A stretch of DNA of 48,256 bases from positions 1 through 48,256 of the forward strand of contig CAVIUA010000031.1 in NCBI GenBank assembly GCA_963645945.1. Reading direction: 5' to 3'. The notes below the pieces were generated by a model that had not been told where the DNA came from, did no database searches, and saw nothing but the letters and a program-made list of their open reading frames with translations. Source of the DNA: CAG-877 sp963645945. Lineage in GTDB: Bacteria > Bacillota_I > Bacilli_A > RF39 > UBA660. Of this stretch, positions 35,768 through 44,068 are shown piece after piece; the first letter of the stretch is position 1, and every line of letters starts with the position of its first letter. A program made the position numbers and the translations under genes.

Positions 35768-36511
35768 ATGAATGTTGATAGAATTAAAGATGAATTAATA
35801 AAACAAAAAAATGATAGATTTGAGGGTAATATTTATTATTATTCACAAGTTAATTTTTCATATAATTCAAATAAAATTGAAGGTAGTAGATTAACCAGTG
35901 ATCAAACTGAAGCAATATTTGATACTTCTTCATTTATTCCTAAGAGTAATGATTTGATAGAATTGGATGATTTAATTTAAGTTAAAAATCATTTTAAACT
36001 TTTTGATTATATGTTAGATAATGTTGACAAGAAACTTACTAAAGAAATTATTATAGAAATGAATAAAATATTAAAAAGAAATACAAGTAATGAAGATAAT
36101 CCAAGATATAATGTTGGCGGATTTAAAGTTGTTCCTAATATAATAAGAGTAGTTAATATAATTGATACAACAGCACCTGAAGAAGTTGAAGAAGCTATTG
36201 AAACACTTTTAAATGAATATAATTCTAAATCAAATGTTACTTTAGAAGATATAATTGATTTTCATTATAAATTTGAAAAAATACATCCATTTGGCGATGG
36301 AAATGGTCGTGTTGGTAGAATTATAATGTTTAAAGAATGTTTGAAAAATAATATAATGCCTTTTATTGTTTTAGATGAAGATAAAACATATTATATGAGA
36401 GGATTAAAAGAGTATGAACATGATAAAATGTTTTTAATTGATACTATTAAACATGAACAAGATTTATATGAAAGTGTTTGTGAAAAATTATTAGATTTTG
36501 AAATAGATTAA
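35768..36511 (+). pseudogene. Second Fic-family gene, interrupted by one in-frame TAA
   Basis: The frame from ATG 35768 (GGAGGG upstream) to 36511 would encode 247 residues. TAA at 35978-35980 splits it after residue 70 (DDLI, stop, VKNHFKLFDYML), where Fic relatives usually have Glu. Before the stop is NSNKIEGSRLT, an N-terminal inhibitory motif of the (S/T)xxxE(G/N) type. After it is the Fic core with HPFGDGNGRVGR near residue 174. A product from ATG 36011 would hold the active core without its inhibitory helix, which in related proteins raises activity, but no ribosome site precedes that ATG. It is different from the Fic protein at 2097-3065: shorter, without the winged helix. Confidence 0.85.
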
Positions 36512-36604
36512 AATTAAAAAAGTAGAACTGTTAAAGATTAGTAAAATTGGTAATTGTATGTATAAAACTATATTTTTTGATAATGATAGTAATGGGAGGA
36601 AATT

Positions 36605-37186
36605 ATGAAAAAAATATTAGTTTGTTTATCATTATTTTTACTTTTGGCAGTTGGATGTACTAATACTATGAATACACCTACTAAAAAGGTTGAAGAGTTA
36701 TTAGGAAAATATCAAAAAATGGATAGTACTGTATTAGCACAGTTGGATAGTGTTATTTCTGAAGATGTTAATATGTCTGATGAACAAAAGAAAGAATATC
36801 GTAGTTTGATGGAAAAACAATATCAAAACTTATCTTATAAAATTAAAAGTGAAGAAATAAAAGGTGATAACGCAATAGTTGATGTTGAAATAGAAGTATT
36901 TGATTATGCTACTTCAATTGCTGAATCACGTAAGTATTATAGTGAACATAAAGATGAATTTAAGGATGAAGAAAAAGATGATGATACTGTAGGTGAAAAA
37001 GTTGAAGAAGCTATTGATAAAAATAGTAAATATATAGATTATAAAATTAAACAATTAAAGAATGTTACTGATAAAAAGAAATATGATATTACTTTCAACT
37101 TAAGTAAGGATGAAGACGGTATTTGGATATTAGATGATATTAGTGATATTGATAGACAAAAAATACATGGATTATATGAAGATTAA
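36605..37186 (+). CDS. Lipoprotein of unknown function
   Basis: The 193-residue protein has a classic lipoprotein signal: MKKILVCLSLF, a hydrophobic core and the lipobox LAVGC with Cys18. The mature part holds a cystatin-like pattern, with an early helix (TPTKKVEELLGKYQKM), an acidic linker and repeated beta strands (NAIVDVEIEVFDYATS, KYDITFNLSKDEDGIWILDD), resembling the small lipoproteins annotated as DUF4878-type. The family is not certain. GGGAGG precedes ATG. It is a single-gene unit with its own terminator. Confidence 0.75.
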   Translation: MKKILVCLSLFLLLAVGCTNTMNTPTKKVEELLGKYQKMDSTVLAQLDSVISEDVNMSDEQKKEYRSLMEKQYQNLSYKIKSEEIKGDNAIVDVEIEVFDYATSIAESRKYYSEHKDEFKDEEKDDDTVGEKVEEAIDKNSKYIDYKIKQLKNVTDKKKYDITFNLSKDEDGIWILDDISDIDRQKIHGLYED

Positions 37187-37214
37187 ATACTTGCTTATTG
37201 GTAAGTATTTTTTC
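37185..37214 (+). terminator. Terminator after the lipoprotein gene
   Basis: AAATACTT (37185-37192) pairs with AAGTATTT (37203-37210), followed by TTTTC. The first arm overlaps the stop codon. Confidence 0.75.
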
Positions 37215-37261
37215 TTTGACAGGAGAAATAATAAAAATACCTTTTATTTCTTTTTTTTTTT

Positions 37262-37270
37262 TGTTATAAT
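37262..37270 (+). promoter_or_regulatory. Extended -10 of the HerA-type gene
   Basis: TGTTATAAT follows a long T run and lies 30 bases before the ATG at 37300. The TTGACA at 37215 is too far away to be its -35. Confidence 0.6.
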
Positions 37271-37299
37271 TTTGATAGGATAAAAGAGGGTGTTACTAT

Positions 37300-39237
37300 A
37301 TGATAGGAACAATTAAAGAAATTATAGATAATAGAGTAATAATTAAATTAGGAATTGATATCAATAAACAACCTAATTTAATAGGTTTACATGTTGTTTT
37401 TGAGGATCCTTCTAGAAATATTGTTGGTGAAGTTGTTAATGTCTCACAAACTGAAATGACAGCTGTTGTTGTAGGGGAATTAACTCCTACAATGTTTATA
37501 CCTGGTGCTTCAAAAAGGCCTTCTTTTAAATCTAATATTAGACTGGTTAATTTAAATGAATTAGGTTTTATTTTAGGTAATCAGGAAGCTACTACGGGTC
37601 AAACTAACTTTGGTACTAGTAATGTTTATGAAGGATATAAGATAAATGTAGATATTAATGATTTTTTTAGTAATCATTTTTCTGTACTTGGTAATTCTGG
37701 TGCTGGTAAAAGTTGTACTGTTGCATCTATTTTGCAAAAACTCATGGTTGGATCACGTGTTCCTAGTAATGCTAATTTCTTTTTCTTTGATGCCTTTGGT
37801 GAATACACTAATGCTTTTTCAGGGTTACATAATGTTAATCCTGCCTTTAATTATAGATATTTTACTACTAATACTAAGTCAACAGATGGAGAGGTTTTAC
37901 GTATACCGGTTTGGTTATTAGATGTTGATGATTTAGCTTTGTTGTTAGATGCTAATTCTCCATCACAGTTGCCAATTATTGAAAAAACTTTAGAGCTAGT
38001 TCCTATACTTTCTGGTAATTCTGAAAGTGTTATTAAAAGAAAAAATGATATTATTGCGAGAGCTGTACAAGATATATTATTGTCTGGTGATGAATCTACT
38101 AAGATAAGGGATCAGGTAACTGCTGTTCTTACTAAGTTTAATACAGCTGATTTAAGTTTAAATAGTCAAATTGTTCAACCTGGTTATGTAAGGACATTAA
38201 AACAATGTTTATTTATTGATAAAACAGGTAAGATGCAAGAAATGGAATTAGTTGTTGAATTTATTAGAGGATATATTCTTGATGTCGAAGAAGAAATAAA
38301 AACAGATGAATTAAATTATTTTTATACTTTATCTGATTTGGAAATGGCTATGGAATTTGCTCTTATTAATGAAGGTATTTTGAAGAGTTCTAAAGTATTT
38401 GACTATGCTAATATTTTAAGTGTTAGATTACATACATTAGTAAACAGTGAATATAAGGAATTTTTCTCATATCCAAGATATATTACAATGCCTGAATATG
38501 TTAATAGTTTACTGGTTGCGAATGATGGAAGTAAATGTCAAATAGTTAACTTCAATATTAACTACGTTGATGATAGAACAGCTAAGGTTATTACTAAAAT
38601 TCTTTCTAGAATGTTATTTAATGTTGCTAGTAACACAATTCCAAGAGGAAGTAGAGCATTTCATATTATTATTGAAGAGGCACATAGATATGTTATTAAA
38701 GATAATGATGTTGATTTACTTGGTTATAATATATTTGAAAGAATTACTAAAGAAGGACGTAAATATGGTGTTTTCTTAGGATTAATTACACAAAGACCAA
38801 GTGAACTTTCTGATACATGTATATCTCAGTGTAGCAATTTTGTTATACTTAGAACATTGCATCCTAAAGATCTTGAATATATAAAAAATATGGTACCTAA
38901 TATTTCTATGGAAATAGTGCAACAATTAAAGAATTTAAAGCCTGGAAATTGTATTGCATTTGGTAATGCATTTAAGGTTCCTGTTTCAATGTATATTGAT
39001 ATACCTAATCCTAGACCAATGAGTAACAATGTTGATATTGTTAATGTTTGGTTCAATAATCAAACTTTTGAACAACCTGTTATGTTAAATAATAGTGCTG
39101 CTGGTGTTCCAGAGATGACAAATATTGGTACTGCTGGTGTTCCAGAAATGACAAATATTGATAATTCTATAAATACTGGTGAGAACAAATTTATTAATTT
39201 TTCAGGAGATAATGCACAAGTTAATACTACAATATAA
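37300..39237 (+). CDS. HerA/DUF87-type hexameric ATPase
   Basis: The 645-residue protein starts with a HAS-barrel-like domain (MIGTIKEIIDNRVIIKLG through GEVVNVSQTEM). The ATPase core follows, with Walker A GNSGAGKSCTV near residue 130, FFFFDAFGEY, Walker B HIIIEEAHRY near 453, and the sensor-like GLITQRPSELSDTCISQCSNFVILRT. HerA proteins are ring-shaped DNA translocases. In archaea they work with the NurA nuclease, and in bacteria often with SIR2 or nuclease partners in defence. No such partner is here; instead sepF and divIVA follow directly. A role in chromosome handling near the division site is possible but inferred. The C-terminal tail carries two 11-residue repeats and is low in complexity. 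Confidence 0.87.
   Translation: MIGTIKEIIDNRVIIKLGIDINKQPNLIGLHVVFEDPSRNIVGEVVNVSQTEMTAVVVGELTPTMFIPGASKRPSFKSNIRLVNLNELGFILGNQEATTGQTNFGTSNVYEGYKINVDINDFFSNHFSVLGNSGAGKSCTVASILQKLMVGSRVPSNANFFFFDAFGEYTNAFSGLHNVNPAFNYRYFTTNTKSTDGEVLRIPVWLLDVDDLALLLDANSPSQLPIIEKTLELVPILSGNSESVIKRKNDIIARAVQDILLSGDESTKIRDQVTAVLTKFNTADLSLNSQIVQPGYVRTLKQCLFIDKTGKMQEMELVVEFIRGYILDVEEEIKTDELNYFYTLSDLEMAMEFALINEGILKSSKVFDYANILSVRLHTLVNSEYKEFFSYPRYITMPEYVNSLLVANDGSKCQIVNFNINYVDDRTAKVITKILSRMLFNVASNTIPRGSRAFHIIIEEAHRYVIKDNDVDLLGYNIFERITKEGRKYGVFLGLITQRPSELSDTCISQCSNFVILRTLHPKDLEYIKNMVPNISMEIVQQLKNLKPGNCIAFGNAFKVPVSMYIDIPNPRPMSNNVDIVNVWFNNQTFEQPVMLNNSAAGVPEMTNIGTAGVPEMTNIDNSINTGENKFINFSGDNAQVNTTI
39100..39162 (+). repeat. 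33-bp tandem repeat in the HerA-type tail
   Basis: Units at 39100-39132 and 39133-39162 both encode AGVPEMTNI and are almost identical in DNA (GAG to GAA is the main change). Confidence 0.9.
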
Positions 39238-39280
39238 ATTTATACTTTAATTTTAATTTTAATTATGTTAAAATTAGTTA

Positions 39281-39286
39281 TATAAT
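39281..39286 (+). promoter_or_regulatory. Possible -10 for sepF-divIVA
   Basis: TATAAT 31 bases before the sepF start, with only a poor -35 (TTTAAT) at 17 bp. sepF may also be read from upstream. Confidence 0.4.
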
Positions 39287-39316
39287 TGACATTTTATATG
39301 ATATGGAGGATAAGTT

Positions 39317-39760
39317 ATGGCTTTTAATAAATTTATTGATAAATTAGTTGGTAGTGAGGGTGATGGAGAAGAAACTACTACTGAAGAAAGTTTTTATAGT
39401 ACTTCTAGAGAAGCTTATCATGCTGAGAATGGTATGGCAGGAAGTAAAATGATGCTTTTAGAACCTAGAGCTTACTCTGAAAGTCAACAAATAGCAGACT
39501 ATTTAAAAAATAGAAGTGCTGTTGTTGTTAATTTAAAGAGAGTAACTCCTGATCAAGCTAAACGTATTGTTGATTTCTTATATGGTACTATTTACGCAAT
39601 AGGTGGAGATTTACAAAAATTAGGTGGAGGAATTTTCTTATGTACTCCTAATAATGTTAATGTAGAAGGTAAAATTAGTGATGATGGAACTAGTAAAGGA
39701 ACTGGTTCAAAGAGTAAAAAAGAAAATAAAGAAGAGAACGATGAGGATGATTTTTTCTAG
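39317..39760 (+). CDS. sepF: Cell-division protein SepF
   Basis: The 147-residue protein has the standard SepF plan: an N-terminal amphipathic start (MAFNKFIDKLVG) expected to bind the membrane, an acidic linker, and the SepF core (MMLLEPRAYSESQQIADYLKNR through LGGGIFLCTPNNV). An acidic/lysine-rich tail follows. SepF anchors FtsZ filaments to the membrane and shapes the ring. Its place between a HerA-type ATPase and divIVA is partly the classic Gram-positive order (sepF ... divIVA), but the ylm genes normally between them are missing. Confidence 0.93.
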   Translation: MAFNKFIDKLVGSEGDGEETTTEESFYSTSREAYHAENGMAGSKMMLLEPRAYSESQQIADYLKNRSAVVVNLKRVTPDQAKRIVDFLYGTIYAIGGDLQKLGGGIFLCTPNNVNVEGKISDDGTSKGTGSKSKKENKEENDEDDFF

Positions 39761-39779
39761 AAACTAAAGGGTGATCATT

Positions 39780-40217
39780 TTGGAAAGATTTAGTTATGAG
39801 ACAAATGGTTATAGTCGAAATGAAGTAAATCAGTTTATTAATGATGTGATAACTCAGACTGAAGGTATCGTTACAAAGTGTAAAGAACAAAGAAGAGAAA
39901 TTGATAGTTTAAGTGCTGAATTAGAACATTATAAAAGATTAGAAAGTACGTTAAAGAATTCTATCTTAAAAGCTGAAGAGACTAGTGATAATATAAAGAG
40001 AATGGCTAGAGATGAAGCTAAAATGGTCATTAGTGACGCTAAAAGTAATGCTAGTAGAATTGTTAATGAGTCATTAATAAAAGCTGAAAGAATTGAAAAT
40101 AGAGCGGAACTTTTAGAAAAAAATATGAAAATATTTAAACGAAAATTGAAAATTATTATGGAACAACAGATGGCTGTTGTTGAAGAAATAGAAGTTTTAG
40201 AACTAGATCCAAAATAG
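39780..40217 (+). CDS. divIVA: DivIVA-family protein
   Basis: I place the start at TTG 39780 because AAAGGGTGAT lies at the right distance and the resulting start (MERFSYETNGYSRNEVNQF) matches the DivIVA lipid-binding start. The GTG at 39771 overlaps the ribosome site. The protein has 145 residues: the N-terminal DivIVA domain, then a long coiled coil (residues about 30-125) rich in Glu, Lys and Arg. DivIVA gathers at curved membrane such as poles and septa and recruits division and wall proteins. It follows sepF by 19 bases. Confidence 0.9.
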   Translation: MERFSYETNGYSRNEVNQFINDVITQTEGIVTKCKEQRREIDSLSAELEHYKRLESTLKNSILKAEETSDNIKRMARDEAKMVISDAKSNASRIVNESLIKAERIENRAELLEKNMKIFKRKLKIIMEQQMAVVEEIEVLELDPK

Positions 40218-40262
40218 GAGCTAGTTTTATTATGGATAATATGTAGTTTGTCTGGTGATGTT

Positions 40263-41096
40263 ATGGAAAAAATGAAGCTTACTATGGAGAGTTTGTCTGG
40301 AAGTATATTACTTTCTAGTAAATTTGATGGTAATTTATATAGACTTAGTGATGGAAGTATTTTGAAACTATTTAATGCAGTTTATTCTGATTTTTATAAA
40401 AATGAAATTATTGGTATGGAAGAAAAAATGTTACAGGCTGATACTATTAGTCATCTAAGAATAGTTGTACCTGATAAAATATGTTGTATGGATAATTATG
40501 TAGTAGGATATATAAGACGTGATGTTTCTGGTAGAAATTTTTCTGATGTTTTTAGTAATGAGAGTGATAGTGATAAAGTAAATTTATATCGTTATGCACT
40601 TATTCATCATAATTTAGAAAGTGTTGTAGAAGAATGTAGTGATATTGTTTTTCCATGTTTATGTGATGGAACAGGTATTTATTTGGAGCAAGATTTTAAA
40701 CCGTATTTTGTTAATTTTGAAGAATTACAACATGGTACTTTTAGAGTGGGGCGTGTTTCTAAAAAGCTTGGTTTAAGGACAGACTCTAATGATTCTAAAT
40801 ATTTAAGTAATGGATTATTTACAAAGAATCTTGATAAGATGAGTTCTATTTATTTATATTTTTTAAATACTTTTAATGTTGATCTTTCTAATATCGATTC
40901 TAAATCGTTAGGTGAGGTATTTAATAGATTAGGTTTAAAGGATGATGATATCTGTCATAAAGTTTGGCTTTTGTTTGATAAAGAATCTGATAATGAATTT
41001 TTAAGAGATGATGTTTTTAGAATAGCTGAAGAGTATGATATGAGAGTTGTATTTAATACGAGAACAACTTGTGTGAAGACACTGATAAAAAAATAG
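40263..41096 (+). CDS. Unrecognised 277-residue protein with a faint kinase-like N-terminus
   Basis: The start ATG 40263 is chosen over TTG 40248 because GGTGATG precedes it. I do not recognise a family. The first 100 residues (SSKFDGNLYRLSDGSILKLF, then EKMLQADTISHLRIVVPDKI and YVVGYIRRDVSG) have the strand order of a protein-kinase N-lobe, with Lys in ILKLF as a possible ATP lysine. I cannot find a catalytic HRD or DFG motif, so it may be a pseudokinase-like fold or unrelated. There is no membrane segment. It follows divIVA after 45 bases and may share its transcript. Between them is a four-codon frame (40232-40246) that is probably chance. Confidence 0.6.
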   Translation: MEKMKLTMESLSGSILLSSKFDGNLYRLSDGSILKLFNAVYSDFYKNEIIGMEEKMLQADTISHLRIVVPDKICCMDNYVVGYIRRDVSGRNFSDVFSNESDSDKVNLYRYALIHHNLESVVEECSDIVFPCLCDGTGIYLEQDFKPYFVNFEELQHGTFRVGRVSKKLGLRTDSNDSKYLSNGLFTKNLDKMSSIYLYFLNTFNVDLSNIDSKSLGEVFNRLGLKDDDICHKVWLLFDKESDNEFLRDDVFRIAEEYDMRVVFNTRTTCVKTLIKK

Positions 41097-41198
41097 ATGA
41101 GATATATTAAAATGCATTATTAGACTAAATGCAACTTTAAAAATACAAAAAAATAAAATTGCATTTACTTCCTAAAGTAATACATATATTGATATTTC

Positions 41199-41227
41199 TT
41201 GCTTTTCCTTGTTTCTTATGTTATAAT
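41199..41227 (+). promoter_or_regulatory. Promoter of the 849-residue protein gene
   Basis: TTGCTT (41199-41204), 17 bp, TATAAT (41222-41227) preceded by TGT. The 41097-41198 spacer before it holds GCATT/AATGC and ATGCAA/TTGCAT repeats that could form small hairpins. Confidence 0.8.
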
Positions 41228-41263
41228 CTATATCACAACTAAAAAGGACGGGGGATTTTTTTT

Positions 41264-43813
41264 ATGAGATCTTTTAGAAGATTATTATTAGAATGTTTTG
41301 AAAATGAATTGAATGAGGCAAATCAATATTTTATTAATGCTGTTGCTGAAAGAGAAAATTTGGCAGATGAATTTTTATGTGTATTGAAAGACAAGTATAG
41401 TTTTTTAGATATTCAAGATTTTTTTGTTGGTCATTTTCCTAAAGTGTTACAAAGAAAAGATTTAGTAGAACTTGCGGGAACTTTTTTTGATGAAAAATAT
41501 GCATATGCTGTTGCGAGTGATAATAGTAAATTAATGTATATACCTATTTTTAAATTTTTATTTGATAATAAGTCATATGATTTTGATGAATTTTGTAAAG
41601 TATATATGGCGATGCATTTAACTAAAGATAAATTAGCAACTTATGAAAATGGACCGGAAAATTTTGTTAAAGCTCCATTTAGTTTTGAAATTATAGATAA
41701 AATGGATTTAATGTTAAATTCTAATGATTTTTTTGTTGGTATTAATACAGTTATTGAAATGTTAGATTTTATTGAATACGAGAATCAAGTAAATGATAAC
41801 GAAAAAAATAGAGAATATTTAAATTCATTAAATAGTGTTGTTGGTAAATTGCATAATTATTTAAGTTTCTGGTCAACTAGTGATGAAATTTCTAAGTTAA
41901 AAGAAGCTAAAAGTTTAGATAAAAAGTATTCATTAACTGAACAATATGATAATTTATTATTTACTAAATTTGTATTAGGTAAAAATTTTTATACAAAAAA
42001 TCCTGTTATATTAATAGATGAAATTGAGAGTTTATTACAAACTGGTGATGAAAATCAATTAAAGAAAAATTTGGTAGTTGCTTTTGGATACAAGGAATAT
42101 AATTCAGAAGATCCGTTCTTTGATGCTTTTAAGAATGTATCATTATCTATTGAAGATATTAGAAATGTAATAGCTGATTATGAGAAAACTGGTAAAATAT
42201 TATCTAGTGAACAATTTGGTAATATTATTAAAAATTATAAAAAAAGTTTTTTAGCTCGAGAAGATGAAAATGATTATTGTTTAATGGTAAAAAAATCTTA
42301 TGATAAATTTAGAAGTAAAGATATTGTTTCTAGTGATTTAGATTTTATAAAGCAATTTAATGAAAATTTTGGTACGCTTTCATTAGAAGATTTTGAAAGA
42401 ATTATTAAAGGTAATTATTTATACGATTTTGATTTGTTATCAGGGTTGAGATCATTTAAAAATTATTCTAAAAATACCGGTTTTAAAATAGAAAGTAAAG
42501 AAGATGTTGAAAAAAAATATACATTAGAATCTGAAAGAAGAGAATATATTTATAATAAATATTTTGATTTGTTATTTTTACATCAAGATAGTGTTGATGA
42601 AACAATGGAATATTTTGTTAGAAATAATGTCTTGAAAGAAGATGTTTTAGATTTTAATAAGTTAAAAACTTGGTTTGAAAAGAGTGAAAAATTCACGGGT
42701 TGGAATAATAGTGAAGAATTATATGCAAGATGTGCAATTAAATTATTAGATGATTTTGAAAATGCACTTCAAGACAATAAATTTATGGATAGACAAGCTA
42801 TTTATAGTAAATATTTAAAATATGCAGTTAATGATGGTGTTAAAAAATTTGCGACTGCTAGAGATATTAAAAGGATTTTCGAAAATTATGAAAAACGATT
42901 TAAAATAGAAAACGCATGGGCTTTACTTGGTGAAGTATGCATTGCTTATGAAAATAAAGAAAGTTTGGCTGATAAAATATTTTATTTAGGTTTAACATTA
43001 GATGATGCTTTAGATATGTTTTCTATACTTGAAAGGAGTGCTGATTCAGAGCTTGGTAATGTTATAAAAACTGTTTCATCTAAATTGAGTAATGATGATA
43101 TTGAAAGAGAGAATAAATGTCAAGAATTGATGAATAAAGAAAAAGAAAAGATGTATATAGATTTAGTTAGTGATTATTTGTCTACGGAAGGATTAACTGC
43201 TAAAACTTATTGCAATTTAAAAGGAATATCAGTTTATACATTAAAAAGAGCTGTTGTTTATTGCGGTGAACATTGTATTGAATTAGCTGAACAATATAAA
43301 AATAGAGCTAGATTAATTCGTTCTGGTTGTTTTAATCCAGATAAAATGGATGCTAGTGTAGTTAACAAAGTTGTTTCTGGGATCATTTCAGGCGTTACTA
43401 TGGAAGATGGAACTGTTAGAGATTATAATTATCTTGATTATAAATTAACTTCTGATTTACCTATTGGATTAGTTATTACAACTATTTTGAATGCGCCTGA
43501 AAATCGTTATAGTGAAGAAGAACTAGATAAAATTATAAATTTTATATCGGCATATACTAGACCTAAATATTATAAAGAAGATACAATCTTAAAAACAAAG
43601 AGTGAAATAAATATAAATGGAGTTTTTACTGAAATAGATAATAATATGAAACAAGCTGCATTTGATTATATTGATTCTTTAGAATTACCTCATGAAATAA
43701 AACTTTATAATATAGTTATTAGAGGAATAGCTGATGGTAGTATTAAGCATGAAGTAACTTCTAAAAATAATGATGAAAAAGTATTTGAAAAAAATCTTGT
43801 AAATGAAAATTAA
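41264..43813 (+). CDS. Unrecognised 849-residue soluble protein with a C-terminal HTH-like region
   Basis: I do not recognise this protein. It has no signal peptide, membrane helix or nucleotide-binding loop. Most of it is helical and acidic by eye (for example ESLLQTGDENQLKKNLV, KSYDKFRSKDIVSSDLDF), suggesting a long alpha-solenoid or scaffold. Residues about 622-690 (DLVSDYLSTEGLTAKTYCNLKGISVYTLKRAVVYCGEH) look like a helix-turn-helix of the kind seen in transposases and sporulation regulators. The last 100 residues are mixed. It has its own strong promoter and a GGGGG ribosome site, and its end overlaps the promoter of the T-box transcript. It is likely lineage-specific. No disruption is visible over 2.5 kb, so it is under selection. 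Confidence 0.7.
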   Translation: MRSFRRLLLECFENELNEANQYFINAVAERENLADEFLCVLKDKYSFLDIQDFFVGHFPKVLQRKDLVELAGTFFDEKYAYAVASDNSKLMYIPIFKFLFDNKSYDFDEFCKVYMAMHLTKDKLATYENGPENFVKAPFSFEIIDKMDLMLNSNDFFVGINTVIEMLDFIEYENQVNDNEKNREYLNSLNSVVGKLHNYLSFWSTSDEISKLKEAKSLDKKYSLTEQYDNLLFTKFVLGKNFYTKNPVILIDEIESLLQTGDENQLKKNLVVAFGYKEYNSEDPFFDAFKNVSLSIEDIRNVIADYEKTGKILSSEQFGNIIKNYKKSFLAREDENDYCLMVKKSYDKFRSKDIVSSDLDFIKQFNENFGTLSLEDFERIIKGNYLYDFDLLSGLRSFKNYSKNTGFKIESKEDVEKKYTLESERREYIYNKYFDLLFLHQDSVDETMEYFVRNNVLKEDVLDFNKLKTWFEKSEKFTGWNNSEELYARCAIKLLDDFENALQDNKFMDRQAIYSKYLKYAVNDGVKKFATARDIKRIFENYEKRFKIENAWALLGEVCIAYENKESLADKIFYLGLTLDDALDMFSILERSADSELGNVIKTVSSKLSNDDIERENKCQELMNKEKEKMYIDLVSDYLSTEGLTAKTYCNLKGISVYTLKRAVVYCGEHCIELAEQYKNRARLIRSGCFNPDKMDASVVNKVVSGIISGVTMEDGTVRDYNYLDYKLTSDLPIGLVITTILNAPENRYSEEELDKIINFISAYTRPKYYKEDTILKTKSEININGVFTEIDNNMKQAAFDYIDSLELPHEIKLYNIVIRGIADGSIKHEVTSKNNDEKVFEKNLVNEN

Positions 43814-43825
43814 ATATGATATATT
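43797..43825 (+). promoter_or_regulatory. Promoter of the T-box transcript
   Basis: TTGTAA (43797-43802), 17 bp, TATATT (43820-43825). It overlaps the last codons of the preceding gene, and transcription should begin near 43832, at the first base-paired part of the T-box. Confidence 0.75.
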
Positions 43826-43830
43826 AGTTT

Positions 43831-44050
43831 GGAAAGCAAGTGCGAAAGACGAAATGTTTATTAGTATATAGAGAGTCTATGTTTGGTGAAAATAGATTAC
43901 GAGGAAATATTTGGATCACTTTCAAGTTGCGATTTATGGATAAGATAAATACGGTAACGCGTTATAGTATTTGAGATAAGTATTATACTTATAAATTAAG
44001 GTGGTACCGCGAACTAATTCGTCCTTATAGGGCGAGTTAGTTTTTTTATT
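43831..44050 (+). ncRNA. T-box riboswitch, isoleucine-specific
   Basis: The leader shows the T-box parts in order: Stem I start (GCAAGTGCGAAAG), the AG-rich bulge and distal loop (AGAGAGTC...TTTGGTGAAAATAGA), a specifier ATC at 43915-43917 directly before the lower Stem I arm (ACTTTC), the T-box sequence AAGGTGGTACCGCG at 43998-44011, and a terminator formed by ACTAATTCGTCC and GGGCGAGTTAGT with a T run. ATC is an isoleucine codon and pairs with anticodon GAT. The TGGT bulge fits the ACCA end of the tRNA-Ile in this window. Uncharged tRNA-Ile should favour the antiterminator and switch on the antiporter gene and ileS. Confidence 0.95.
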
Positions 44051-44068
44051 TTAAAGGGAGGCTTATAT

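Noticed and set aside
37215..37270. TTGACA at 37215 as the -35 of the HerA-type gene
   Set aside because: It is about 44 bp from the TATAAT box, far beyond any usable spacing.
39288..39306. TTGACA just before sepF as a promoter
   Set aside because: No -10 follows at 16-18 bp; the ribosome site occupies that place.
40232..40246. Four-codon leader peptide before the 282-residue gene
   Set aside because: It is too short, has no repeated codons and its ribosome site is too far away.
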